Positions 37,906 to 46,544 of a stretch of 64,000 nt of DNA are shown here, in pieces. Position numbers and translations under genes: made by a program. Source of the stretch: Candidatus Zixiibacteriota bacterium. GTDB taxonomy: Bacteria; Zixibacteria; MSB-5A5; GN15; PGXB01. Where the stretch lies: positions 2,321,834-2,385,833 of the forward strand of contig LS998015.1 in assembly GCA_900498245.1 (NCBI GenBank), read 5' to 3'. The notes beneath the pieces are model-generated. The model worked only from the letters and a program-made list of their open reading frames with translations. It ran no database searches and was not told the origin of the DNA. Numbering within the stretch: the stretch's first letter is position 1; every line of letters begins with the position of its first letter.

Positions 37906-38385
37906 TCAGCTTTCAGGGTCGATCAGGAAAAGAACTTGACCGAATTCCACCGGCTGAGCGTTCTCTGCCAGAACTTTGGCGACACGTCCGGCGATCTCCG
38001 ATTCGATTTCGTTCATCAATTTCATGGCTTCGACAATGCAAACCACCTGACCGACCGAAATCTTTTGATTAAGGGCGACATAGGGAGGGGCATCGGGCGC
38101 CGGAGCGGCGTAAAATGTCCCTACCATGGGCGACTTAATCTCCACATATTTCTTTTCGGCAACAGGAGGCGCCGAATCCACCACCGGAATTGCAGGGGCC
38201 GCAGGCTGCGGTCTGGGCGCGGGAGGCGCAACGGCTTGAATTATGGCCGGCTGCTCCGAATGACCGTTATGATTGCCGGTGCGGCGCGTAATTCGGACCG
38301 TCCGGCCCCAGGAAGTCACTTCAAGTTGGTCAATATCGGACTCTTCAACCAATCGTATAAGCTTTTTTATTGTTTTCTCTCGCAT
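37906..38385 (-). CDS. accB: biotin carboxyl carrier protein of acetyl-CoA carboxylase
   Basis: A 159-residue carrier. A helical N-terminus is followed by a Pro/Ala-rich linker (about residues 47-75) and the biotinyl domain. The biotinylated lysine is K122 in VEAMKLMNEIES. The usual accB-accC pair is broken by pilT. It carries CO2 from AccC to the carboxyltransferase, whose genes are elsewhere. Confidence 0.95.
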   Translation of the reverse strand: MREKTIKKLIRLVEESDIDQLEVTSWGRTVRITRRTGNHNGHSEQPAIIQAVAPPAPRPQPAAPAIPVVDSAPPVAEKKYVEIKSPMVGTFYAAPAPDAPPYVALNQKISVGQVVCIVEAMKLMNEIESEIAGRVAKVLAENAQPVEFGQVLFLIDPES

Positions 38386-38425
38386 GTTTTCTCCAGGCTA
38401 TGACCCGAAAAGATATGTAAAAAAA

Positions 38426-39499
38426 CTATAACTCCAACAAAAATTTTGGGGCTCGATTGAGGATACTACCACCGGTTGTGGTTACAACGACATCATCCTC
38501 AATTCTTACCCCTCCCCAGCCGGAAATATAAATCCCCGGCTCAACCGTTATAACCATGCCCCGCTTCATTATATCCTGACTTCTGGTGCTGACGCTCGGC
38601 TTGGAATGAATAAATAATCCAATGCCGTGGCCGGTTCCATGACCGAAGTTCTTCTTAAACCCGGCGCGATCGATAATGTTCCGGGCGGCCAAGTCGATAG
38701 CCTTGCCGGAAACACCGGCCTTAACTTTGTCAATGGCGGCCTTTTGCGCTTTCAGGACCAGATTGTAGATCCTTTTCTGGCGCGGGCTGGCCTTACCCAT
38801 GACCACGGTTCGCGTTATATCGCAACAGTACCCATTATACGTCGCCCCGAAGTCCATTGTCACAAAATCTCCTTTGGCGATTTTCTTTTCGGACGCAACT
38901 CCGTGCGGCATCCCGGAACGATACCCTGAAGCGACGATTGTATCAAAGGCCGGACGTTCGGAGCCAAGGGTCATCATCTGGTACTCCAATTCAGCCCGAA
39001 TTTCATTTTCCCTTATTCCGGGACGGATATAATTGAGAATTCGTTCAAAGGCGGTGTCGGCAATCTGAGCGGCCTTCCGGATGTAGCCAATTTCAATTTT
39101 ATCTTTGGTGACGGCAAATTGCTCCACGGCGTTATTTATGGGTATCAGCAACGCCCCCGGCAATTCATTTTGAATTCGGGTCAGATTGTCGCAGGTGAGG
39201 TATTCCGGCTCGTAGCCATAACGAAGATGACGGCCCTGAAGTTGTTTTTGGTTCTTAAGACCACCGATACAATCGCCGACGGTAATAGTTATTTTCGCGC
39301 CGCGCACTTCCTCTTTTGATTGATCAATGTAGCGAAAATCGGTCAGAAAATCGGCCCGGCCGGTCTGCACCACCAGAACGGCATCGGGACTGGAAAATCC
39401 GCTCAGATACCGCAGACTGGCGGCACGGGTGACAACAAGACCATCGAGATTTTCAGTTTTTAGAAAGGCCTGGATCCTTTTTATTCTCTCAGGATACAT
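38426..39499 (-). CDS. M24-family Xaa-Pro aminopeptidase
   Basis: A 357-residue cytoplasmic metallopeptidase of the PepP/PepQ group. The creatinase-type N-terminal domain is followed by the pita-bread domain. Metal ligands are in TMDFGATYNGYCCDITRT, the GTGHGIGLFIHSKP histidine region, and TVEPGIYISGWGG. In many bacteria this gene sits beside efp/accB, and here it precedes accB. Aminopeptidase or dipeptidase specificity cannot be chosen from sequence. Its start overlaps the end of the TPR gene by 11 bases. Confidence 0.93.
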   Translation of the reverse strand: MYPERIKRIQAFLKTENLDGLVVTRAASLRYLSGFSSPDAVLVVQTGRADFLTDFRYIDQSKEEVRGAKITITVGDCIGGLKNQKQLQGRHLRYGYEPEYLTCDNLTRIQNELPGALLIPINNAVEQFAVTKDKIEIGYIRKAAQIADTAFERILNYIRPGIRENEIRAELEYQMMTLGSERPAFDTIVASGYRSGMPHGVASEKKIAKGDFVTMDFGATYNGYCCDITRTVVMGKASPRQKRIYNLVLKAQKAAIDKVKAGVSGKAIDLAARNIIDRAGFKKNFGHGTGHGIGLFIHSKPSVSTRSQDIMKRGMVITVEPGIYISGWGGVRIEDDVVVTTTGGSILNRAPKFLLEL

Positions 39500-40109
39500 T
39501 TTTCTTTTCCTTATTTTTAATCAGTTCTTTAGCCTTCTCCAATTTGGCGGCCAATTGCGGGTTCTCCGAGTTTTTGGCCAATTCTTCCAGGACATTGAGT
39601 GCCAGACAGTTATGCCCCTGGGCCAGCAACAGATCCGCCATGGTTTCCGTCTTAAAGGGTATTTGACGCAGGTCCCGCGATAAAGGCTCGGACTTCTCGG
39701 CTCCATGTTTAAGGGTCAGAATTTTTGTTTCTTCCATCGGCTTATGGTCAAGAGGCGACGATAAAGCGACCGATTCCGAGGATATTTGCTGAATACGTGA
39801 ATAGAAGGTGAAAGCGGTGGCGTCATCGGACTTTCTGAATTTAATGTCGCCCATATAGCGCAGGGCCACAATGTTGAAAGGATCGTTCCTAATCACATCG
39901 GCGAATTGCTCCTCGGCTAACTCGTACTGCCCGGAATGATACAGCGCCCGGCCCAGAATCAGGCGACCGGAGACGATATCGGGGTCATCCTTGAGGCGAT
40001 TATGGCACAATTCAATGGCGCGAGAATATTTTTTATCGTTCAAATATTCCATGGCCACGGCCGGCCAGTAACCTTTGGAAGACAATTCGAGGATTAAACT
40101 GTCACTCAT
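39489..40109 (-). CDS. TPR-repeat protein
   Basis: A 206-residue soluble protein built largely of tetratricopeptide-like helices (for example SRAIELCHNRLKDDPDIVSG and LILGRALYHSGQYELAEEQ at about residues 28-75), with a lysine-rich tail. It has no signal peptide. TPRs bind partner proteins; no partner is indicated. It appears to head the leftward M24-accB-pilT-accC-gcv run and overlaps the M24 gene start, so translation is coupled. Confidence 0.85.
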   Translation of the reverse strand: MSDSLILELSSKGYWPAVAMEYLNDKKYSRAIELCHNRLKDDPDIVSGRLILGRALYHSGQYELAEEQFADVIRNDPFNIVALRYMGDIKFRKSDDATAFTFYSRIQQISSESVALSSPLDHKPMEETKILTLKHGAEKSEPLSRDLRQIPFKTETMADLLLAQGHNCLALNVLEELAKNSENPQLAAKLEKAKELIKNKEKKNVS

Positions 40110-40184
40110 TTTTAATGCTTTTCACAATATCCGGTTAACAATAAGTTGTGGGGCCGGGCAAGTCAAGAGCGGGCCAAAAAGTGT

Positions 40185-42515
40185 TCAGAGCCAGTCAAAC
40201 CAGTCCCAGAATTCGGTGCGAATGGTGCGGAAGAATTTGCGATAGATATGATAACTGAAGGGGCGGGAGCCGCAATAAATATTGGCGACACCGGTCATGC
40301 CGGGGATGAGAATTCTATTATCATTAGGGACGCGGGAGGAGACTTCGATCACCCGATTTCCCCGGCCGTCAACTCCGACTTTGCTGTCGATTCTTGTTAC
40401 CTCGCCATAAAAATTAAAAGCCGGATAGCCCCGAACCTTAAATTTCACTTTCTGGCCGGGGGCAATATCGGACAGCTCTTTTTCCGAAAGGTAGATGCGG
40501 GCTTCCATGGTGTCGAGATTAGTGACTTCGCAGACCGTTTCGCCGGTATCGACCTGCAGAACGACGCCATTTATCTCCGATTTGATTTCAAAGGACTGCT
40601 GTTCGCGGGATTGAAAATCCAGCTGGCTTTTAAGGCCGGCCACTTCGGCTTCCTTGGCTTTTATCTGCTCGGGGCGGTTTCCGGCTTTAAGCATCCAGAG
40701 GTAACTTCGGGCGGCCTTAAATTTCGAATCCCATACTGCCGAATCGGTGTGCGCCTTCTCCCATTCCTGCTTGGAGACCAGATTCTTGGTGAGCATATCG
40801 TTAATTCGCTGAAGAGTGAGGGTCGCCGATTTCAACTGGGCCTCATATTCGTTCATGGTATTGCGGGCCTGATCGATCTCCTGGGGACGAGGTCCCTCCT
40901 TGAGCAAGGTCAGTTCCGCCTCGGCCTGTTTCAGACGGGCCCTGTAGTCATCGATAAGCCGCAGGGTTTCGGAATTAACCAACCGGGCGATGACCTCCCC
41001 GGCCTTCACGGTATCATTGAGTTTTACCTGGGGCAGAACGCGGGTCGTGGTATAGTAGCCGCTGAAGACATTCACCTGCCGTTGCTGGCCGGGATTACGG
41101 CTCTCTATATCATACAATACAACTTCGGCATATCCGGCGCTGTTGTATTTTAGAAGAAGCGACTGCAGAGGATTGATGACGAGGTCACCTTTGACCCGCA
41201 GGGGCACGCGGACAAAAAATATGACAAAAAACAGAATTACAGTCAGCAGACCAATTAAAATCCAGGTGCGGCCCTTTCTGAAGGCGGACCGCCTGGCTTT
41301 AATCATTTCACCGGCACCCTCGACAGCATCCATAATAATATTCCTGAACAGAAAAGCCATTATGGCGGCAAATATCACAAACCCGGTGCCGCCCAGTCGG
41401 GATACCAGAAATTTCGCCAGGAGCAGAAAGAAGTATCCCAATACAAAGACTACATATATAAATGATAAGAAACCGTAATAAAAGAAAATTCTTTTTTCTC
41501 TGGAAGTCAGATGGCTGTTGACGGTCTGGTCACCGAGAAAAATTTTCCGCATCAAGCCGCGCCAATATGACCCGGCTTTCCGGCGCAAATTGGGAATTTC
41601 CAGCCAATCGCTCAAGAGGTAGTAACCGTCATATTTCAGTAAAGGATTGAAATTGAAAAGGGTGGCGATCCCGGCAAAATAGATCACGGCCAGGGCGATT
41701 TCATTAATCAGGGTATCCTGAGAAGTAACTCGCCAGATAATCACCGCCACGGCCCAAAGAAACAATTGAAAAAATCCGCCGGCCAAAGAAACCGTGAGCC
41801 GTTTTGATTTTTCGGTGAACAGCCAAGCATCGCTGACATTGCAGTAAAAGGCCGGTTGAAAATATATCAGAAGGAAACCTATTTCATGCACCTCTCCCCC
41901 ATAATGCTTGCACGCCAAACCGTGGGCGAATTCATGCAGGACGAGAACGACAAACATGGAAACATAAAATATGATGATGCCCTGGAGATTCAGCAGGCGG
42001 GAGAAATCGCTCGTTATGGCTATATTGTTTGACAGGGTCAACAGGAAGGCGAATGATATAAGAAAGCCGGCACTCCAGACAAATTTGCGCGTGAAAAAGA
42101 AGCGGCAGTAATTTATCAGGCGGTCAAATAGTCGTCCCGGATCGATCGCCTTTATTTTGATAAAGACCGCTTTCTGGAAGGTGGTCTTCTTGGTTTCGAC
42201 CGAGGCGATCCGCTGTTTGGTTAATAATTCCTGACGCGTCAAGTCATTATCAAGAAAACAGAGATTTTGCAGGTGATTCAGGAATCCGTCGATTGTCTCC
42301 AGTTCGATATCGACCTGGAAGCGTTGTTTAAAATCGGCGGCGATTTCGGAAACGGATTTGGTGCCGTCAAGGATGGAAATAATAAAATATTCCGGTTCGC
42401 CAACCTGGAAATAGGCTTCGGTCAACGGATCCTTGATAACATAGACCTTGGTCCCATCACCCTTGACATTTTCCCTGATGATTAGGTCGTCCCTGATTTT
42501 GGATGGCTTATCCAT
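40185..42515 (-). CDS. PqqD-like / M50 protease / HlyD adaptor fusion
   Basis: A 776-residue three-part membrane protein. Residues 1-95 look like a PqqD-type peptide-binding domain (winged-helix, ILDGTKSVSEIA). Next is a site-2-protease (M50) membrane domain with HEFAH at 194-198 and the second metal motif NFNPLLKYDGYYL near 288-299, among about six membrane helices. The last part (about 430-776) is a periplasmic HlyD-type adaptor with paired lipoyl/coiled-coil segments (LKQAEAELTLLKEG). Such fusions elsewhere go with peptide export or ribosomal-peptide maturation. No transporter, precursor peptide or radical SAM enzyme is adjacent. ATG 42515 was chosen over TTG 42524; neither has a strong binding site. 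Confidence 0.85.
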   Translation of the reverse strand: MDKPSKIRDDLIIRENVKGDGTKVYVIKDPLTEAYFQVGEPEYFIISILDGTKSVSEIAADFKQRFQVDIELETIDGFLNHLQNLCFLDNDLTRQELLTKQRIASVETKKTTFQKAVFIKIKAIDPGRLFDRLINYCRFFFTRKFVWSAGFLISFAFLLTLSNNIAITSDFSRLLNLQGIIIFYVSMFVVLVLHEFAHGLACKHYGGEVHEIGFLLIYFQPAFYCNVSDAWLFTEKSKRLTVSLAGGFFQLFLWAVAVIIWRVTSQDTLINEIALAVIYFAGIATLFNFNPLLKYDGYYLLSDWLEIPNLRRKAGSYWRGLMRKIFLGDQTVNSHLTSREKRIFFYYGFLSFIYVVFVLGYFFLLLAKFLVSRLGGTGFVIFAAIMAFLFRNIIMDAVEGAGEMIKARRSAFRKGRTWILIGLLTVILFFVIFFVRVPLRVKGDLVINPLQSLLLKYNSAGYAEVVLYDIESRNPGQQRQVNVFSGYYTTTRVLPQVKLNDTVKAGEVIARLVNSETLRLIDDYRARLKQAEAELTLLKEGPRPQEIDQARNTMNEYEAQLKSATLTLQRINDMLTKNLVSKQEWEKAHTDSAVWDSKFKAARSYLWMLKAGNRPEQIKAKEAEVAGLKSQLDFQSREQQSFEIKSEINGVVLQVDTGETVCEVTNLDTMEARIYLSEKELSDIAPGQKVKFKVRGYPAFNFYGEVTRIDSKVGVDGRGNRVIEVSSRVPNDNRILIPGMTGVANIYCGSRPFSYHIYRKFFRTIRTEFWDWFDWL

Positions 42516-42615
42516 AAGCCCCAAACTTAAGGTTTACTTCCAACTTTAAAAATAAACCGGAAGCGCCTGATAGTCAACAGGTTTTTGATGGGGAGCGATT
42601 TATTTGCTGAAATCT

Positions 42616-42888
42616 CTAAAGCAATTTGGTGTAGAGATAAATCAAGAGAGCCATAAAAAGTATGCCGGAATAAAATCCCAGAAGGAACTTGTTGCGCCAG
42701 GCGGGGATTTTTTTCTTCGGGGGCGGGAGTTTAATAATAGAACGGCAGTGCTTACAAATGACGGCGCCCGGAGTAATCTCTTCCTTGCAGAAGGGGCATT
42801 TTTCTTTTGATCCAACCGCTTTCATCGAATATAGAATAGGATTTTTTAGGATAAGGCCGCAATTAAAATAATTCTGCCGGCCATTCAT
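42616..42888 (-). CDS. small zinc-ribbon membrane protein
   Basis: Up to 90 residues. A zinc ribbon with CPFC and CKHC (CxxC...CxxC) at about residues 31-50 is followed by a basic stretch and one C-terminal membrane helix (LLGFYSGILFMALLIYLY). The true start may be the methionine at residue 22 (base 42825), right before the ribbon. The longer start at 42888 sits seven bases after the DUF3467 stop. No function is known; such proteins are often membrane-tethered zinc-ribbon adaptors. Confidence 0.6.
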   Translation of the reverse strand: MNGRQNYFNCGLILKNPILYSMKAVGSKEKCPFCKEEITPGAVICKHCRSIIKLPPPKKKIPAWRNKFLLGFYSGILFMALLIYLYTKLL

Positions 42889-42895
42889 CTATCAT

Positions 42896-43225
42896 CTATT
42901 TCTCCGGAGTCGACTCGCTCGAACCGAAACCGATTACTTTGCCGTGAAGCGGGTCCGGACCGCCGTATATTTTGATTTCGCCGAATTGCGCCTCATATTT
43001 TTTCAGATTTTCCTCGAGTGTTTTCAGAAGCAGTTTACCGTGAGTCGGCGTCATGATGATACGGGCCTGTACTCTGGTTTTGGGAGCACCCGGCATGAGA
43101 CGGGCAAAATCGATGACTATCTCGGTTGCCGAATGGGCAATCATCGCCAGGTTGGAGTAAATTCCCTCGGCCTCCTTCTCCCCCAACTCGATATTAATCT
43201 GTTGTTGCTGCGGTTTCACTTCCAT
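42896..43225 (-). CDS. DUF3467 protein
   Basis: A 109-residue small protein. It begins MEVKPQQQQINIELGEKEAEG and contains IYSNLAMIAHSATEIVIDFARLMPG and RIIMTPTHGKLLLKTLEEN, the marks of DUF3467. The family is of unknown function and widespread in FCB bacteria. ATG 43225 was chosen because AGAGGTGA lies seven bases upstream. The longer frame start at 43315 would overlap the divergent heptose kinase gene and its promoter. Confidence 0.85.
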   Translation of the reverse strand: MEVKPQQQQINIELGEKEAEGIYSNLAMIAHSATEIVIDFARLMPGAPKTRVQARIIMTPTHGKLLLKTLEENLKKYEAQFGEIKIYGGPDPLHGKVIGFGSSESTPEK

Positions 43226-43247
43226 CTTTTTGTCACCTCTAATCGAC

Positions 43248-43276
43248 TTGAATAAATTTTTCACTTTGCCTATATT
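43248..43276 (+). promoter_or_regulatory. sigma-70-type promoter of the heptose genes
   Basis: TTGAAT (43248-43253) and TATATT (43271-43276) with a 17-base spacer. Transcription would start near 43283, 26 bases before the kinase ATG. It lies in the divergent gap with the DUF3467 gene. Confidence 0.55.
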
Positions 43277-43308
43277 ACCCGAAACGAAATTTAAATGGGT
43301 AATCCCTA

Positions 43309-44310
43309 ATGCCAATAAAAGTTGACCGAATCGATAAGATATCGTCTAATCTGGGAAAATCAACAATATTAATCCTCGGCGACATAATGCTCGACGAGTA
43401 TCTCTATGGGGCCGTGAACCGGATCTCGCCGGAGGCGCCGGTTCCGGTGGTGGAAGTGCGCAACGAGCAGATTCGTTTGGGGGGAGCGGCCAATGTCGCC
43501 AACAACATTCGCTCCCTTGGGGATACGGCAATTCTGGTGGGGGTTATCGGCGAAGATGATGCTTCGGTGAAACTTTCCCAGTTATTGAAGGAAAAAGGAA
43601 TTTCACGCGACTATCTGGTCAATGATTCGGAGCGGCGGACGACTATAAAGACCCGAATAATCGCCGGATCACAGCAGGTGGTGAGGGCCGACCGCGAGGA
43701 CACCTATGAAATTTCCGGCGAAATGGAAAAGAGAGTGCTGGACAAATTTCTGGCGGTGGCAGACAAAATCAAGGGTGTCATAATTTCCGACTACGGCAAG
43801 GGAGTGATTACGGCGTCTTTATTGGAAAAAATTATACCGGCCTGCAAAGAAAGAAATATTTTTGTGGCGGTCGACCCGAAAGAAACGCATTTCTTCAGTT
43901 ACAAGCAGGTTTCGGTAATCACCCCGAATCATCATGAAGCCGGATTCGCGGCGGGAAAAAGAATCAAGACGGACGAGGATTTGAACTATGTCGGCAAATT
44001 CCTGCTGGAGAAACTTCGGGCCGATTCGATTCTGATTACCCGCGGCGAAAAAGGGATGGCATTATTTGAAGCCGATGGTGAGGTTAATTATTTCCCGACA
44101 GTGGCAAGAAAGGTCTTCGATGTGACCGGTGCGGGCGATACGGTTATTTCGGTTTTTGTATCGGCAATGGCGGCCGGAGCGAATTTGAAAGAGGCGACCG
44201 TAATTTCCAACTGCGCGGCCGGGATTGTGGTGGGCGAAATCGGAACGGCGACGGTAACAGTCCCGCAGTTGACGGCGGATTTGAAGCATCATTTTGCGAA
44301 CGGAGTTTAA
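43309..44310 (+). CDS. rfaE1: D-glycero-beta-D-manno-heptose-7-phosphate kinase
   Basis: A 333-residue PfkB-family sugar kinase (the kinase half of HldE/RfaE). It has LGDIMLDEYLYGAVNRISPEAPVPV at the start (in two pieces of the signature) and the catalytic GAGDTVISVF near the C-terminus. It phosphorylates heptose 7-phosphate at C1 for ADP-heptose and LPS inner core synthesis. Here the kinase and adenylyltransferase are separate genes, not one HldE fusion. It overlaps no gene once the DUF3467 start is set at 43225. Confidence 0.94.
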   Translation: MPIKVDRIDKISSNLGKSTILILGDIMLDEYLYGAVNRISPEAPVPVVEVRNEQIRLGGAANVANNIRSLGDTAILVGVIGEDDASVKLSQLLKEKGISRDYLVNDSERRTTIKTRIIAGSQQVVRADREDTYEISGEMEKRVLDKFLAVADKIKGVIISDYGKGVITASLLEKIIPACKERNIFVAVDPKETHFFSYKQVSVITPNHHEAGFAAGKRIKTDEDLNYVGKFLLEKLRADSILITRGEKGMALFEADGEVNYFPTVARKVFDVTGAGDTVISVFVSAMAAGANLKEATVISNCAAGIVVGEIGTATVTVPQLTADLKHHFANGV

Positions 44311-44332
44311 GGAAATCTACCAAATTGAACAT

Positions 44333-44809
44333 ATGAATAATATAATCTGGAAATACTCTCCTTGCAATGTGGCGGCACTTAAAAAAAGCCTTGGGGCCAA
44401 ACGCAAGAAGATTGTCTTCACCAACGGCGTATTTGATATTCTGCACTACGGGCATATTGATTATTTGACTAGAGCCAAAAAACTTGGTGACATCTTGATT
44501 GTGGGATTAAATACTGATGCTTCGGTAAAAAAATTCAAAGGGAAAAATCGGCCGATCCAGAATGAAAAAGACCGTGCCCGGATTCTGGCGGCATTGAAGC
44601 CGGTCGATTATGTAATTCTTTTTTCCGAAGAAACTCCAGAGCGGTTAATCAAGATGGTCAAGCCGGACGTACTGGTCAAGGGAGCAGACTACAAAATTTC
44701 GGAAATTGTGGGAGCAGACTTCGTTAAATCGTACGGAGGGGTTGTGAAGCGGATCAGACTTGTCCGGGGCCGCTCGACAACGGGGATAATCGGAGAATTG
44801 AATTTGTAA
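44333..44809 (+). CDS. rfaE2: heptose 1-phosphate adenylyltransferase
   Basis: A 158-residue nucleotidyltransferase-fold enzyme with the class motif TNGVFDILHYGHIDYL and the late VRGRSTTGII. It adds AMP to heptose 1-phosphate, completing the ADP-heptose precursor made by the kinase upstream. ATG 44333 lies 22 bases after the kinase stop. A TTG at 44294 would overlap the kinase and lacks a good binding site, but is possible. The two genes form an operon. Confidence 0.93.
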   Translation: MNNIIWKYSPCNVAALKKSLGAKRKKIVFTNGVFDILHYGHIDYLTRAKKLGDILIVGLNTDASVKKFKGKNRPIQNEKDRARILAALKPVDYVILFSEETPERLIKMVKPDVLVKGADYKISEIVGADFVKSYGGVVKRIRLVRGRSTTGIIGELNL

Positions 44810-44887
44810 TCAATACGGGCATATTTTAATGTCAGGATCGAACAAGACCCCAACGTAAATAAATATTCCGAAAAGATCGTTCTTCGA

Positions 44888-44917
44888 AAAAGGTCAGGCC
44901 CTAGTTGGGCCTGACCC
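44888..44917 (-). terminator. rho-independent terminator after the OmpA gene
   Basis: A 10-base perfect stem (GGTCAGGCCC / GGGCCTGACC) with a 5-base loop. On the minus strand it is followed by TTTTT. It lies between the convergent rfaE2 and OmpA genes, 14 bases past the OmpA stop. Confidence 0.85.
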
Positions 44918-44930
44918 ATATAGTGCAATC

Positions 44931-46517
44931 CTATTTAACGGATTCGATTTCGACACGCCGATTCTGGCGGCGTCCTTCGGCCGTTTTATTGTCGGCGATG
45001 AAATATTTCGGATCTTCGCCGTAACCCTTAGCCGTCATCTGATTATCCTGCACCCCCTTGGATTTCAGGTACGCCATGACACCTTCGGCGCGCTTCTGTG
45101 AAAGGGCCAGATTGTACGCCTCGGTATTGCGGTCGTCGGTGAAGCCGCGAATTTCGACCTTGGTGTCGGAATAGGCCATGATGCGCAGGGCGATGCTGTC
45201 CAATTGCTTTTTGGAAGCGGCATCCGGCTCGGCGGAATTGCTGGCATAATTGATATGCAGTACAATCTTTTCCGACACTTCCATCTTTTTCACGAACGGG
45301 CACCCTTTGGCATCAACTTTGATACCGCGCGGGGTACCGGGACACTGATCGAGACTATCGGGAACACCGTCATAATCGGAATCATAGGGACAGCCGTTCT
45401 TATCGACCTGCACTCCCGCCGGAGTATCGGGGCATTTATCGAGGCCATCATAGACACCATCTTTATCTGAATCCATAGGGCATCCCTGAGCGTCGACCTT
45501 GGCCCCTTTGGGCGTATCGGGGCATTTATCCAGATAATCGGGAACACCGTCACCGTCAGCGTCAAGCGGACAGCCGAATTGATCCACTTTCACGCCGGTC
45601 GGCGTGTCGGGGCATTTATCGATGCCGTCAAAGACCCCGTCCTTATCGGAATCGATTGGGCAGCCCTGGGCATCGACTTTGGCGCCTTTGGGGGTGTCGG
45701 GACATTTATCAATGCCGTCATAAACGCCGTCGCCATCGGAATCGGTAGGGCAACCGCGTTTGTCAACTTTGGCGCCGAGGAGAGTATTGGGGCAGTCGTC
45801 TTTGGCATCGCTCACGCCATCCTTATCGGAATCCTTGGAACCGCCGAAGGCGTAAAGCAATCCAATTGACGGTTCAAAATAACCATGGAAAGGACGCTTG
45901 CTGTATTTGGACCAATCACCGGGACCATAGAATCCCTCGGGCACGGAAGTGGATAAATTTGCTTTTTCGAATGTTACCTTACCCTGAACGTCAATCGAGA
46001 AATTATCCTTGATGGGGATAAGAAGCCCGGTTCCGATTTTTATTCCAAGGTCGGTGGAGTTGTACGATTTATCGTTGGCAAGACTTTTGACCTTCCAAAG
46101 GTCCACCGCCAGCCCACCCAAGAGATAAGGCTGGAAAATTAGCTGTTTGTCATAATAATATTCGGCATTCAGCCCAATCAAAATTCCGGTCAGCTTGGCC
46201 GAAGCATTATCTTTCTTGCTGGCGACATCGCCCCGATTATCCTTTTTGAGAGTATCATCGTAGGTGGTGGTATAGCCGGCGGTCAAACCCAGCATGATAT
46301 GGTCGCTGAATCCGCGTTTCACTTCGGCGGCCACATCCCAGCCCCGCAGAAATGGCTGGTAATTGGCACCGTAATAGGAAAAGTCGTTTCCGGCCCAGAA
46401 TGGAAGCAGGAACGGGGCCCGTATTCCGATCACGGTCCGCCCTTTCATTTCCTGGGCCGAGGCTATGGCGCTCAATATGAGGATCGCCACGATGAAGATG
46501 AGTGTCAGCCTTTTCAT
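44931..46517 (-). CDS. OmpA-family protein with thrombospondin type 3 repeats
   Basis: A 528-residue outer-membrane protein. A signal peptide leads into an OmpA-like barrel (about residues 25-225). Six thrombospondin type 3 (TSP3) calcium-binding repeats follow (about 230-400), each with a D.D.DG...D...CP core. A C-terminal OmpA peptidoglycan-binding domain carries IRGFTDDRNTEAYNLALSQ and GRRQNRRVEI. It probably links the outer membrane to peptidoglycan with a Ca2+-rigidified spacer. The gene is single, with a terminator after it. aqpZ ends 27 bases upstream. Confidence 0.92.
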   Translation of the reverse strand: MKRLTLIFIVAILILSAIASAQEMKGRTVIGIRAPFLLPFWAGNDFSYYGANYQPFLRGWDVAAEVKRGFSDHIMLGLTAGYTTTYDDTLKKDNRGDVASKKDNASAKLTGILIGLNAEYYYDKQLIFQPYLLGGLAVDLWKVKSLANDKSYNSTDLGIKIGTGLLIPIKDNFSIDVQGKVTFEKANLSTSVPEGFYGPGDWSKYSKRPFHGYFEPSIGLLYAFGGSKDSDKDGVSDAKDDCPNTLLGAKVDKRGCPTDSDGDGVYDGIDKCPDTPKGAKVDAQGCPIDSDKDGVFDGIDKCPDTPTGVKVDQFGCPLDADGDGVPDYLDKCPDTPKGAKVDAQGCPMDSDKDGVYDGLDKCPDTPAGVQVDKNGCPYDSDYDGVPDSLDQCPGTPRGIKVDAKGCPFVKKMEVSEKIVLHINYASNSAEPDAASKKQLDSIALRIMAYSDTKVEIRGFTDDRNTEAYNLALSQKRAEGVMAYLKSKGVQDNQMTAKGYGEDPKYFIADNKTAEGRRQNRRVEIESVK

Positions 46518-46544
46518 GATTCTCCTCCTTGAATAATTCTGATT

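Noticed and set aside
43226-43315. Longer N-terminus of the DUF3467 protein
   Set aside because: It crosses the promoter and start of the divergent heptose kinase; a good ribosome site supports 43225.
44931-46517. TSP3 repeat DNA as a tandem repeat or CRISPR-like array
   Set aside because: The periodic sequence encodes six calcium-binding TSP3 repeats in frame; it has no spacers.
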